The notes under the pieces: generated by a model
The model's input: the letters and a program-made list of their open reading frames with translations, nothing else
What the model was told of the DNA's origin: nothing
Database searches by the model: none
Program-made: the position numbers and the translations under genes
NCBI RefSeq assembly: GCF_030296555.1
Contig: NZ_AP027728.1
Location: 1,240,001 to 1,304,000, forward strand
Reading direction: 5' to 3'
DNA from: Microbacterium suwonense
GTDB taxonomy: Bacteria; Actinomycetota; Actinomycetes; Actinomycetales; Microbacteriaceae
Length of the DNA: 64,000 nucleotides
In this document: positions 38,103 through 46,861 of the stretch, in pieces
Layout: each line of letters starts with the position of its first letter
How positions within the stretch are numbered: the stretch's first letter is position 1

Positions 38103-39110
38103 TCAGCCGGCGACCAGGGTCGGCGTGCCCGCCTCGTACTCGATCAGGTCTCCGGTCTCGCCCTGCCTGGCAGCGCGCCGGCCGATCACCAGCATGTAGA
38201 ACAGCACCACTCCCAGCGCGACGGCGCCGATGCCGATCTTGACCGCCCAGGGCAGTGCGGATCCGGTGATGAAGCCCTCCACGAGCCCAGACAGCAGCAG
38301 CACGAAGACCAGTCCCATCGCGACGGTGGCCAGTGCCCGTCCACCGGACGCCAGCGACTGCGCCCGGGTGTGGCGACCGGGCACCGCCCAGGACCAGAAG
38401 ATGTGCAGTCCCGCGGCGGCGGCGATGAAGATCGCGGTCAGCTCGAGCATGCCGTGCGGCAGGATGTGCAGCATCATCACATCCAGTCGTCCGTGCGCGG
38501 CCATGACCGCGGCGGCGACGCCGAGCCCCATGGCGTTCTGGATCAGCATCCAGATCGGCCAGATGCCGGTGACGCCGAACAGCACGCACTGCAGCGCGAT
38601 CCAGGCGTTGTTCGACCACACCATTCCGGCGAAGGACGCCATCGGCCCGTAGTAGTCGACGAAGTCCTCCTCGGCATACTGCGCGAGCGCGTCCGGGGTG
38701 CCGAGGGTGGCGATGCGCGCGGGATCGGCGGCGATCCAGGCGCCGCTGATGAGCACGACCAGCACGAAGGCCACAGCGATCACCCCGGTCGTCCAGCGCA
38801 GCCGGTACAGCGCCGCGGGCAGCTGCAGCGTGAAGAAGCGGACGGTCTGGGCGACGATGTTCTCGGACGCCCCGGTGAGGCGCAGTCGCGCGGCGGCGAG
38901 GATCGTCGAGAGGTAGGCGCCCTGCGGGGAGTCGCCGACCGAGGTCTTGAGCTCGGCCAGATCGGCGGATGCCGCGCGATAGCGCACGATGAGCTCATCG
39001 ACCTCCGCGCCGGTCAGATGACGCTGGCGGCTGAGTGCGTCCAGCCGCTCCCATTCGGGGCGGCGCGCGTCGGCGAGGGCATCGGCATCCACGTGATTCA
39101 CTGTACTCAT
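38103..39110 (-). CDS. SpoIIM-domain integral membrane protein
   Basis: A 335-residue membrane protein with a ~90-residue helical cytosolic start (LDALSRQRHLTGAEVDELIVRYR) and five or six helices containing the SpoIIM/DUF95 core (WIALQCVLFGVTGIWPIWMLIQNAMGLGVAAAVM, LHILPHGMLELTAIFIAAAAG). It is the Rv3694c-type protein, always paired with a divergent RDD gene, here too. The ATG at 39110 overlaps the RDD gene's ATG on the other strand; GTG 39092 with TACAGT seven bases before it is an alternative start. Function unknown in non-sporulating actinobacteria. Confidence 0.88.
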   Translation of the reverse strand: MSTVNHVDADALADARRPEWERLDALSRQRHLTGAEVDELIVRYRAASADLAELKTSVGDSPQGAYLSTILAAARLRLTGASENIVAQTVRFFTLQLPAALYRLRWTTGVIAVAFVLVVLISGAWIAADPARIATLGTPDALAQYAEEDFVDYYGPMASFAGMVWSNNAWIALQCVLFGVTGIWPIWMLIQNAMGLGVAAAVMAAHGRLDVMMLHILPHGMLELTAIFIAAAAGLHIFWSWAVPGRHTRAQSLASGGRALATVAMGLVFVLLLSGLVEGFITGSALPWAVKIGIGAVALGVVLFYMLVIGRRAARQGETGDLIEYEAGTPTLVAG

Positions 39111-39918
39111 GTCTCTACCGATCACCGATGAGCAGGAGATCCTCTCCGGCGAGGCCGTCGCGATCGATGTGCAGCCGGTCGGCTTCGTGCTGCGCGCGGC
39201 CGGCGCGCTGATCGACATGCTGATCGGCTTCGCGCTGTTCGCCGCGTTCATCATCCTGCAGATCTGGCTGCTGTCGCAGGGGCTGCTGGACGAGCACACG
39301 ATGGCGATACTGAGCATCTGGTCAGCGGCGATCAGCTTCCTGGTGCTGCCGATCACGGTCGAGATGGCGCTGCGCGGACGCAGCCTGGGAAAGCTCGCCG
39401 TGGGCGGCCGCGTCGTGCGCGTCGACGGCGGTGCGATCACCTTCCGGCACACCTTCATCCGCGCGCTCGTGGGTGTGCTGGAGATCTATCTGACCCTCGG
39501 CGGCGGTGCCGTGATCGCGGGTGCGGTCACGGCGCGCTCGCAGCGGCTGGGCGATCTGGTGGCGGGCACGTACTGTCAGCGGGTGCGCACGCCCCGGCTC
39601 GTCGAGCACGCCCCGTTCCTGCCGCCGTCGCTGATCGGATGGGCGCCGATCGCAGATGTCGCGCGTCTTCCCGACCGGCTGGCCCGGCGCGTCTCGCAGT
39701 TCCTGGCCGGGGCCGAGCAGCTCTCTCCGGCCGCGCGCGTGCGCGTGGCGCAGGAGCTGGCATCCGAGGTGAGCGCCTTCGTCTCGCCGCTGCCGCCGGT
39801 GGCGCCCGAGGAGCTGCTTCGCGGGGTGACCGTGCTGCGGCGTCAGCGCGAGCAGCGGGCGCTGACGATCGCCGACGACCGCGCGGAGCGGCTGACCGGG
39901 CGTCGCATACGCATCTGA
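39109..39918 (+). CDS. RDD-family membrane protein
   Basis: A 269-residue protein: an RDD domain (about 20-160) with three or four helices (RAAGALIDMLIGFALFAAFI, IWSAAISFLVLPITVEMAL, RALVGVLEIYLTLGGGAVIAG), the conserved RSLGKLAVGGRVVR and RSQRLGDLVAGT segments, and a ~100-residue cytosolic helical tail. Homologous to Rv3695, divergent from the SpoIIM partner. Some RDD proteins are Na+/H+ antiporters; that activity is not assumed here. Confidence 0.88.
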   Translation: MSLPITDEQEILSGEAVAIDVQPVGFVLRAAGALIDMLIGFALFAAFIILQIWLLSQGLLDEHTMAILSIWSAAISFLVLPITVEMALRGRSLGKLAVGGRVVRVDGGAITFRHTFIRALVGVLEIYLTLGGGAVIAGAVTARSQRLGDLVAGTYCQRVRTPRLVEHAPFLPPSLIGWAPIADVARLPDRLARRVSQFLAGAEQLSPAARVRVAQELASEVSAFVSPLPPVAPEELLRGVTVLRRQREQRALTIADDRAERLTGRRIRI

Positions 39919-39949
39919 GACGGCCCGACGCACATCGAGAAGATGCAAA

Positions 39950-40174
39950 TCAGTGTCGCATGGCCTCATGGCGGACGACCACCCAGCCGGCCGGGACCGA
40001 GAGCCGCTGGGCGTGCTGCGCACACAGATCGTGAGCGTGCGGATCCCCTCCAGGACCGAGCGGGCCGAGCGCGGCCATCTGGTCGCCGTAGTCGAACGTG
40101 AGCGTCGCCACGGCCTCGCGCGCGCAGGCCACCTTGGAGCAGAGTCGTTCGTCGGTGCGGAGTGAGTCATCCAT
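39950..40174 (-). CDS. DUF3499-family protein
   Basis: A 74-residue protein of the Rv3258c type: CSKVACAREAVATLTFDYGDQMAALGPL then HDLCAQHAQRLSVPAGWVVVRH. The conserved cysteines (in CSKVAC and LCAQH) and histidines suggest a small zinc-ribbon fold. It is divergent from the Rv3259-like gene, as in mycobacteria. The ATG is set by TAGCCT (40187-40182) seven bases upstream, where GAAGGGG could also serve as a ribosome site. Role unknown. Confidence 0.9.
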   Translation of the reverse strand: MDDSLRTDERLCSKVACAREAVATLTFDYGDQMAALGPLGPGGDPHAHDLCAQHAQRLSVPAGWVVVRHEAMRH

Positions 40175-40181
40175 CCCCTTC

Positions 40182-40187
40182 AGGCTA
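40182..40187 (-). promoter_or_regulatory. -10 box TAGCCT of the DUF3499 gene
   Basis: Minus-strand TAGCCT seven bases before ATG 40174. Confidence 0.5.
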
Positions 40188-40227
40188 GAACCGTCGCCGC
40201 CGGATGCGCGGCTGCCGCGCGGCGTCC

Positions 40228-40233
40228 TAGACT
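40228..40233 (+). promoter_or_regulatory. -10 box TAGACT of the Rv3259-like gene
   Basis: TAGACT six bases before ATG 40240, no ribosome site between: leaderless. Confidence 0.55.
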
Positions 40234-40239
40234 TTCGGC

Positions 40240-40671
40240 ATGCACCGACGTCGACCACCGCGCCCCTCCACCCGGCGCGGAGCGCGCCACGGCCGGCACG
40301 GCCGTCTGGGGCGCAGTGAGGTCGTGCGTCCTCCGCTTCCTCCTCTGGACGGCCGCCTCGATCGCTTCGACGTCACCGTCGGCAGCGCGGTGGAGTACCT
40401 GCGCGGCTCGTGGGAGGAGCTGCGTGATGTGCGGTTCGAGATCGCGGCCATGCCGACCAGCGATCGCGATGACGGCATCCCGCGCTGGCGCGTCGATCAC
40501 GCCGGGAAGCGGGTGTCGCTGTTCCGCGTTCCGATCGAGCGCCTGCTGCCGAAGGGTCACGACGACGCTCTGCACCGCCGGATCGCCATCGAGACCGCCG
40601 TGTTCCACGCAGCGGCGGAGTATGTCGGCCGCGAGCCCTGGGAGTTCGGCCCCGACCCGCACGACCACTGA
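40240..40671 (+). CDS. Metallopeptidase-family (DUF1025/Rv3259-like) protein lacking HExxH
   Basis: A 143-residue protein with a very basic 30-residue start (RRRPPRPSTRRGARHGRHGR) and a DUF1025-type core: FDVTVGSAVEYLRGSWEELRDVRFEIAAMP, ISLFRVPIERLL-like strands, and a last helix RRIAIETAVFHAAAEYVGREPWEFGPDP. The zincin HExxH usually found in that helix is absent, so it should not be an active metallopeptidase. The position between DUF3499 and whiB2 fits Rv3259. Function unknown. Confidence 0.85.
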   Translation: MHRRRPPRPSTRRGARHGRHGRLGRSEVVRPPLPPLDGRLDRFDVTVGSAVEYLRGSWEELRDVRFEIAAMPTSDRDDGIPRWRVDHAGKRVSLFRVPIERLLPKGHDDALHRRIAIETAVFHAAAEYVGREPWEFGPDPHDH

Positions 40672-40720
40672 GCATGACGCGCCACCGTGCTCGATCCGCG
40701 GGATCGCAGTGTGTGTCGGG

Positions 40721-42106
40721 TCAGGGGCGCACGACGATCGGCTGCTGCGTCGCGGCTCCCGGCCACAGCGGCCAGCCGGCGATCGCCGCAGACCCGTCGC
40801 CCCCGCGCATGCCGATCGCGGCATTGACGCTTCCACTGGCCGTCAGGGTGTGCCCGCCCGCGCGCAGAGCGACCGCGGCGATCCCGCCCGCGTCGACCTG
40901 CACCACCTGCTCATCGGCACCCTCGAGCCGAACCGTGATCGCTTCCGGCTGAGGATTGCGCAGGTACAGCGTCGCGGGCGCGCCGCTGGGCACCGAGAAC
41001 GTCGTGCGTGCGTCCGCCGTGAGCTCGGGCGAGGGCAGGGACCAGGCCAGGTCCTCCTCCGCGCCCGCTCGCACGGTCTGGCGGGCGCCGACGACCACGG
41101 GAGCAGTCGATGACACCTCGATGTCGTAGGCACCCTCGGCCAGCCCGGCCAGTGAGATCTCGGCGGGCGTGGCCGCCGTCAGCTCGATCGGGTACTCGTC
41201 GATGCTCTCGCCGGATGCGGCGGACCTCACCTGAACGGTGGCCTGCGCATCGGCATCCGGTGCGAGCATCCGCACCACGATGCCCACCGCGTCGTCGCCC
41301 TCTGTGGCAGGCGTGGCACGGGCCCCGAGGATGACCTGCGTCTTCTGAGGGCCGCTGACGCCGTCCTGCAGATCGATGCCGACCGGATCCAGGGTGCGCA
41401 CGAGCGTCGACTGCAGCGCCGCCCGCACCGGCGCGCCGGTGGAGACCACCCGCACGACCGGGGATCGCGAGCCGGCGGCGACGGATGCCAGCGGCACGCC
41501 GAGCTGGGTCTTGGCGGGCACGACCACCGTCGAGGCGGAGCGCTCGTCACCGTAGACGTCGAGATCGACGGTGGCGGTGACCTCGCCGGGGTTGGACAGG
41601 ATGATGATGTCGGAGGCGCCGGTGGACACGTCGCCGCCGACGAGCCAGCTGGTCAGCGAGGGCTCTCGGCACGGTGCGGCCGCGAAACCGGCCGCGTCCT
41701 CGTCGGACAGCTGCACGGACTCGGCTGCTGCGATCTGCGGCACCGAACGGTTCTGCACCGCGCCGACGATCGCCTGCGCGCCCTCGCCACCGGTCACATC
41801 GGGCATCTCCAGTGGTGCGGTGGTGGTCTCGTCCTCGGCGCCGTCCACGCGCAGGCGCAGCGGCGCCGCCGACACCATCAGCCCGGCCTGGGTGGCGTCG
41901 CGCCCCAGCACTCGGAACGCCCCGTTGCAGACGAGCACGACGTCACGGGGCACAGGCGTGACGATCGTCACCGCCGGCGAGTTGCGCACTTCGGGCCACG
42001 GCGCCGGCACGGACGCGACGGCGCCGGCAACGCAGGCCGCTGCCAGCACGGCGCCAGTGGCGATGCGGGCTCCCGTCGTAGCCAGGCGCACGGTTCGCTG
42101 CTTCAT
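40721..42106 (-). CDS. DUF5719-family secreted or membrane-anchored protein
   Basis: A 461-residue protein with an N-terminal signal/anchor helix (ATGAVLAAACVAGAVASV) and an extracytoplasmic, beta-rich body with repeated carbohydrate-like or adhesin-like modules (DIIILSNPGEVTATVDLDVYG, VVPAKTQLGVPLASVAAGS, ATLYLRNPQPEAITVRLEG). It matches DUF5719, found after a large membrane glycosyltransferase in actinobacteria. The start overlaps that gene's stop (ATGA), so it probably helps build or modify the same polymer. Intact. Confidence 0.85.
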   Translation of the reverse strand: MKQRTVRLATTGARIATGAVLAAACVAGAVASVPAPWPEVRNSPAVTIVTPVPRDVVLVCNGAFRVLGRDATQAGLMVSAAPLRLRVDGAEDETTTAPLEMPDVTGGEGAQAIVGAVQNRSVPQIAAAESVQLSDEDAAGFAAAPCREPSLTSWLVGGDVSTGASDIIILSNPGEVTATVDLDVYGDERSASTVVVPAKTQLGVPLASVAAGSRSPVVRVVSTGAPVRAALQSTLVRTLDPVGIDLQDGVSGPQKTQVILGARATPATEGDDAVGIVVRMLAPDADAQATVQVRSAASGESIDEYPIELTAATPAEISLAGLAEGAYDIEVSSTAPVVVGARQTVRAGAEEDLAWSLPSPELTADARTTFSVPSGAPATLYLRNPQPEAITVRLEGADEQVVQVDAGGIAAVALRAGGHTLTASGSVNAAIGMRGGDGSAAIAGWPLWPGAATQQPIVVRP

Positions 42107-45057
42107 CGGGTGGCCTCCGCTCCGTCGACGTCCTCGGGCACGGAGTGCTCCGGCTCGTGCTCGCGAGCCGCCTGCGCCTCGGGCTCCTCGATGATCGGGG
42201 CCTCCACGGCGGCAGGTGCGGCCTGGACATCATGATGGTCGACGATGCGCTGACGGGGAAGGACGATCGGCTCATCCGGCATCCGTCCCACGATCCGCGA
42301 CCGGGAGCGCGCGGCACGACGGGATGCGCGGGTGGGGATCGCCAGCAGCACGGCGGCGAGCAGGATGATCAGCTGCACCAGGGTGACCAGCGAGGCGATG
42401 GCGCCCTGACTGGGCGTCAGCGGCGGGCGCGGCGCGATGTCGCCGTCGACGCGCCAGAGCATCCCGCGCGCTGTCTGCCCGGCCTTGATGAACCCAGGCC
42501 GCTGGTCGACGGAGGTCGTCGCCTCCTCGCGCATCGTGCGAGCGCGGTCCTGTTCCTGCGGCCGCTGCGCGAGCAGCACGAAGCTGATTCCCTGCCGTGC
42601 GAGAGCCCCGGCGGCGTCGAACTCGCGTCCGGAGAGCAGGTCCACGGCGGTCGCGCTGATGTCATCGCCCACTGGCGCGGTGGCCGTGCTGACCAGGGTG
42701 GTCTGCGCGCTCAGCGTGGCACTCGCACCCCACACCACTCCTGCAGAGAGGCTGCCGTCGTCCAGTGGGGTCAGCACGAGGGTGCCGCGATCGGCGTCGC
42801 CGACGGCCTGCGCCGCCACCAGCGCGGGAAGCGTGCTGGTGGGGCCGTTCTGCACCTCGGCGTGGCCCGTCGGAACGGCCAGCAGAGCGGGCAGCGCGCA
42901 TACGGCGACCGCGATGGCGGCGACCAGCGAAGCACCGGTGCGCAGCGGACGAAGCGCGACGACGGTGTCCAGGGTCACCAGCGCGGCCCCGACCACCCCC
43001 AGCCAGGCCAGGCTCAGCCCCGTGCCGGGCCACACCGACACGCCGACGCCCGCGGCGAAGGACACCACCACACCCGGTGCGAGCAGCGCGGTGGCCAGGC
43101 CGGTGAGCGTCGTCGCCAGAAGTACGTATCCGGCACGCCAGCGCGGAGAGAGCGCCGACAGCAGCGCGAGCACGGCCAGCGGGATCAGCAGCAGCGGCAC
43201 CCAGTCGATGAGCACGCCGCCCGCGAACCATTCCCAGCCCGCGCGGTCGACCGACGGGAAGCCCATCACGATGTCGGCGCGACCGACCGCGTCCAGCGGG
43301 AGCACGACACCCGGATCGGCGAGCAGCGCCCACGGATCGCCGCTGCGCAGCTGACGGATCACGAGTGGGAGGAACAGTGCGGTGCTCGGGATCAGAAGCC
43401 ACAGCAGTCGCGCAGCACCGCGCAGGCGTCGTCCGGCGAGCATGAGCACGAGGGCCAGGAGCCACAGCAGCACGAATGCCGGCGCGAGCGACGGCGAGCA
43501 GGCCAGTGCCGCGGCGATGAGCACGGATGCCGCACCGGCGGCTCCCCAGGAGCGATGCGCGACCACGGCGGTGTGGAAGACCCATGGCAGCACCAGGTGC
43601 AGCAGCACCGCGGCGGGCCGGCCCTGCACGAGCGCGGAGAGGAAGGTGGGGGCGAGCGCCCAGAGCACGCCGCCGAGGATGCGCAGCCCTGCCCGGTCGG
43701 TGACGCGTGTGGCGGCGAACCAGCCGCCGAGCGCGGCCAGCGGCAGTGCGAGGAGCCAGAGCACCACGAGGGCAAGCGATGGGGCGGCTGGTGACAGGCT
43801 GCCGAGCACGGCGAGGACGCCGGTGAACGGGTCGGCGGGCCCCACGATGCCCAGACCGAGATCGCGCAGCCCCCAGGCGGCATCCGCCCACAGCGCGGCG
43901 ACGGTCTGCCGCAGCGGCAGCAGCGCGCCGCCGCCGATCGCCGGCCAGGCGAGCATCGAGACGAAGGCCACCAGGTTGACCAGCAGTGCGGCGAGCACCG
44001 TCCACGCGCCCCCGCCGCCGAAGAAGTTCAGTTCGCTCACGACCCCGCGCTCACTGCCGTGGCCGTCGTCCAGCCGCTGCTTCAGCTGCGCCCTGCTCAC
44101 GCGCAGTGGGGCGATGTCTGCCCAGGAGGCGCGTCGGAAGGAGCGGATGGCACGGCGGGAGCGGGTCAGCGCCCTCAGGCTCACCATGCTCGTGAGCGCC
44201 GCACCCCACTCGGGGACGACCTCGCCGGGACGCTTCGCGATCAGATGGGTGATCGAGCGCCATAGCGCCAGCGGGAGCAGCGAGAGCCAGTGCAGCGGAA
44301 CGGCGACCGCAGGCGCGTACGCGAGGCGGCGGTGCAACTGTGACCTTCTGGTCGCCCATGCTCGCGCGATGGCGTTGCGGGGCTGAGCCGCGGGCCCGGT
44401 CGGCAGCACGCCGACGCGTGCTTTCGGCACAAGCACCAGACGAGCGCCACCCAGACGCGCCCGCACACCCAGGTCGAGGCCTTCGTCGGCACCGGCCAGC
44501 GCCGTGTCCGGGCGCAGCACGGCGGGCGCTTCGCCGCGGATGAGCACACCGCGCACATCGGCGCCCAGCACATCCTCGAGATCGTCGTGCTGACCCTGGT
44601 CGAGTTCTCCGGCGGCCAGTTCGACGGCGCGGCCGGCACGCGTCATGCTGACGCCCAGCGACACGATCTCCCGATCATCGTGCTGCTGCACGAGCTTGGG
44701 TGCGGCGATCGCAGCGGATGGCGAGCGCTCGAGCGCTCCGGCGAGCAGGTGCAGTGCGCGGGGATCCGGCCTGGTGTCCTCGGCGAGCAGCCAGACGGCG
44801 CTGCCTGGCGCGACACGCGGCTGGGCGAGGGCGACGGCCTCGGAGAACGTGGTGTTCGCGCGTGCCTCGATGATCCCCTCGACGATGTACCCGATGCCGG
44901 ACAGCGCGCGCACGCGGGTGGCGTCTCCCAGCACGACGACCGTCACTGCGGCGGGAGGAGTGCGCTGGTCGCGCAGCGCGTCGAGGGTGCGACCGAGCTG
45001 AACGCTCGCGGATTCGCCGGAGCGCGCGACGATGATGGCGTGGACAGGTGCTGGCAT
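42103..45057 (-). CDS. Family 2 glycosyltransferase fused to a large membrane domain
   Basis: 984 residues. Residues ~1-230 form a GT-A domain (HAIIVARSGESASVQLGRTLDAL, LLAEDTRPDPRALHLLAG) with a weak DxD-like segment; ~250-340 is a basic linker; ~350-900 hold roughly a dozen membrane helices; a charged tail rich in Glu/Pro follows the last helix. Such fusions are seen in actinobacterial cell-wall polysaccharide loci near manA/whiB2. The sugar and acceptor are unknown. ATG 45057 has TAGGCT nine bases upstream. It forms an operon with the DUF5719 gene. Confidence 0.87.
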   Translation of the reverse strand: MPAPVHAIIVARSGESASVQLGRTLDALRDQRTPPAAVTVVVLGDATRVRALSGIGYIVEGIIEARANTTFSEAVALAQPRVAPGSAVWLLAEDTRPDPRALHLLAGALERSPSAAIAAPKLVQQHDDREIVSLGVSMTRAGRAVELAAGELDQGQHDDLEDVLGADVRGVLIRGEAPAVLRPDTALAGADEGLDLGVRARLGGARLVLVPKARVGVLPTGPAAQPRNAIARAWATRRSQLHRRLAYAPAVAVPLHWLSLLPLALWRSITHLIAKRPGEVVPEWGAALTSMVSLRALTRSRRAIRSFRRASWADIAPLRVSRAQLKQRLDDGHGSERGVVSELNFFGGGGAWTVLAALLVNLVAFVSMLAWPAIGGGALLPLRQTVAALWADAAWGLRDLGLGIVGPADPFTGVLAVLGSLSPAAPSLALVVLWLLALPLAALGGWFAATRVTDRAGLRILGGVLWALAPTFLSALVQGRPAAVLLHLVLPWVFHTAVVAHRSWGAAGAASVLIAAALACSPSLAPAFVLLWLLALVLMLAGRRLRGAARLLWLLIPSTALFLPLVIRQLRSGDPWALLADPGVVLPLDAVGRADIVMGFPSVDRAGWEWFAGGVLIDWVPLLLIPLAVLALLSALSPRWRAGYVLLATTLTGLATALLAPGVVVSFAAGVGVSVWPGTGLSLAWLGVVGAALVTLDTVVALRPLRTGASLVAAIAVAVCALPALLAVPTGHAEVQNGPTSTLPALVAAQAVGDADRGTLVLTPLDDGSLSAGVVWGASATLSAQTTLVSTATAPVGDDISATAVDLLSGREFDAAGALARQGISFVLLAQRPQEQDRARTMREEATTSVDQRPGFIKAGQTARGMLWRVDGDIAPRPPLTPSQGAIASLVTLVQLIILLAAVLLAIPTRASRRAARSRSRIVGRMPDEPIVLPRQRIVDHHDVQAAPAAVEAPIIEEPEAQAAREHEPEHSVPEDVDGAEATR

Positions 45058-45066
45058 GGCCTAGTC

Positions 45067-45072
45067 AGCCTA
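45067..45072 (-). promoter_or_regulatory. -10 box TAGGCT of the glycosyltransferase-DUF5719 operon
   Basis: Minus-strand TAGGCT nine bases before ATG 45057; the message would have almost no leader. Confidence 0.5.
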
Positions 45073-45119
45073 TGCAGGGGCGTGCGCCCCGCCGGTCACC
45101 ACGTCGGCGCGTTCACGAA

Positions 45120-45166
45120 GAAACCGGCGGGATGCCGCGTCCGAGGACGCGCATCCCGCCGGTTTC
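45120..45166 (-). terminator. Stem-loop terminator of whiB2
   Basis: Arms 45120-45142 and 45144-45166 pair over 20-plus bases with one bulged C, 18 bases after the whiB2 stop. It also separates whiB2 from the glycosyltransferase promoter. Confidence 0.88.
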
Positions 45167-45183
45167 ATGCTGCCTGGTGCCGA

Positions 45184-45501
45184 TCAGCCGGCGCGGCGCT
45201 TGAGCTTGCGACGCTCGCGCTCGCTGAGTCCGCCCCAGATGCCGAAGCGCTCGTCGTTGTTCAGCGCGTACTCGAGGCATTCACCGCGGACATCGCAGGT
45301 GGAGCAGATGCGCTTGGCATCCCGCGTGGAGCCGCCCTTCTCAGGGAAGAACGCCTCGGGGTCGGTCTGCGCACATAGCGCGTCGGCCTGCCATGCGAGA
45401 GCGCCGTCGTCCTCTGCCTCTGCCCTGCGAACACCCGGAACTCCGAGGTTCACCGGATCGACGAACCAATTCTCGGGAACGTCTGAGCGGTAACCCGTCA
45501 T
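45184..45501 (-). CDS. whiB2: WhiB-family transcription factor, WhiB2/WhmD type
   Basis: A 105-residue Wbl protein with cluster cysteines C43, C66, C69, C75 (ALCAQTDPEAFFPEKGG, ICSTCDVRGEC), the GIWGG turn and a basic tail ERRKLKRR. A ~35-residue N-terminal extension separates it from WhiB1. WhiB2/WhmD is needed for septation in mycobacteria and sporulation septa (WhiB) in Streptomyces. A ribosome site GGGAG precedes ATG, with a full promoter farther upstream. Neighbours (manA, DUF3499, Rv3259-like) match mycobacteria. Confidence 0.96.
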   Translation of the reverse strand: MTGYRSDVPENWFVDPVNLGVPGVRRAEAEDDGALAWQADALCAQTDPEAFFPEKGGSTRDAKRICSTCDVRGECLEYALNNDERFGIWGGLSERERRKLKRRAG

Positions 45502-45551
45502 CTCGATCTCCCAACCCTGCTTGTGCCCCCCACGGGCCGTGCTTTCACCTA

Positions 45552-45580
45552 ATTACACCCGTGTCATTCGCTCCGGTCAA
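45552..45580 (-). promoter_or_regulatory. whiB2 promoter, -35 TTGACC and -10 TGTAAT
   Basis: On the minus strand TTGACC (45580-45575) and TGTAAT (45557-45552) are 17 bases apart, a near-consensus housekeeping promoter about 50 bases before ATG 45501. Confidence 0.65.
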
Positions 45581-45658
45581 GTCGCAGATCGTAAACCCTC
45601 AATGGCCGCTTTAAGGTTCATTGGATGTTCTCCGGCGTGTCGCGACCGGGCTCGCAGC

Positions 45659-46776
45659 TCAGTTCCGGCCGGGCTCGGCCAGAAACACCTCGCCGGTTCC
45701 GCGCAGCACCAGCTCGGTCTCATCCGCCGTCGCGAACACGGCCGTGCCGACGCGGATCCGCGTCGCCCGGCCCGCGGCACCGGTCACGGCGACATCCCCC
45801 GCCGTGGCGAGCACCATGGCGGGGCCGGCCACCTGCAGCCTCTGCTGACCGGACAGCTCGATCCGGCGCAGCGCGAAGTCCGCCACCGGCACGTCGTACG
45901 CCGTCACTTCTCCCCGGGGCGCTGGACGGGCACCTCACCGGGTGAGGTGTCGACGATCGCGAGCAGCTCGTCGACGTCGATGTGCTTGGGGGTGAGTCCG
46001 CCGCGCAGCACGTTGTCGCTGGCAGCCATGATCTCCACTCCCAGGCCCGAGACATAGGCGTGCAGCAGGCCCGCGCGCAGGAAGATCGCCTCTCCGGGAT
46101 GCAGCACGAGGAAGTTCATCAGCAGCGCCACCACGACGCCGGGGTCGCGCGGGTTGCGCTGCGCGATCCCGCGGATGGCGGTGAGAGTCTCGGCGAAGCC
46201 CTCGGCATCCGCCGTGCGCAGCCCGTCGATCACATCGGCGACGGCTGCGTCGGCCGTGCCGGAGAGCAGCCAGCCGATCGTGGATCGCAGCGCCTCCGGC
46301 TCGTCGCCCTTGCTGAGCCGGTCGCGCAGTTCCACCACGCCTGGCGTGTCGGGGAAGGATGCCAGCAGTCGCCGCGTCTGCGTCAGCGGGCGCAGTCCGC
46401 TGAGCGCCTCGAAACGATCGCTGAGGGCGACGATCAGCTCGGGCTTGTGGTTGTCGTCGCGATAGTTGCGGGCCGGGTCGGCGGCATCCATCCCCGCCTC
46501 GCGCGCGAAGCCGGCACGCGCCTGCTCCCGCGTCGGATGCACCTGGATCGACAGTGGATCGGCGGCGGCGAGCAGCTTGAGCAGATACGGCAGCGAGCCG
46601 CCGGTGACGGCATCGAGCGTTCCCCCGTCGGCGACGTCGGCGGGGTCGCCCGGGTGATCCCCGAACCACACCTCCGCCTCGGGTCCCGCCGAGGGGCTGC
46701 GCCCCTCGAGTCCGGCCAGCAGCGTCGTCGAGCCCCAGGCGTAGTCGCGCGGCTCGTTCGTGATGGTCAGCAGCAT
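45659..46776 (-). CDS. manA: Mannose-6-phosphate isomerase, class I (frameshifted)
   Basis: A zinc-dependent enzyme linking fructose-6-phosphate to mannose-6-phosphate for mannan, GDP-mannose and glycolipid synthesis. Of about 372 residues, the first ~290 (MLLTITNEPRDYAWGSTT, PLSIQVHPTREQA, DDNHKPELIVAL, LHPGEAIFLRAGLLHAYVSG) hold the zinc ligands. The C-terminal cupin lobe (TAYDVPVADFALRRIEL ... RGTGEVFLAEPG) is in another frame. Adding one base at the run 45912-45915 makes PGGEVTAYDV continuous. TACGCT (46789-46784) seven bases upstream suggests a leaderless start. Divergent from the ligase gene. Confidence 0.93.
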
Positions 46777-46783
46777 GGCTCTC

Positions 46784-46789
46784 AGCGTA
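46784..46789 (-). promoter_or_regulatory. -10 box TACGCT of manA
   Basis: Minus-strand TACGCT seven bases before ATG 46776. Confidence 0.5.
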
Positions 46790-46848
46790 GAACGTTCTCG
46801 CCCCGGTGTACGGCGCGGTGTCACCACGGCACAGGCGACCGAGCGAGG

Positions 46849-46854
46849 TAGCCT
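46849..46854 (+). promoter_or_regulatory. -10 box TAGCCT of the first ligase gene
   Basis: TAGCCT seven bases before ATG 46862, no ribosome site. Confidence 0.55.
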
Positions 46855-46861
46855 GAACCCG

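Noticed and set aside
42145..43794. Plus-strand 549-codon open frame inside the large glycosyltransferase
   Set aside because: Gln/Arg/Gly-rich antisense product with no motifs.
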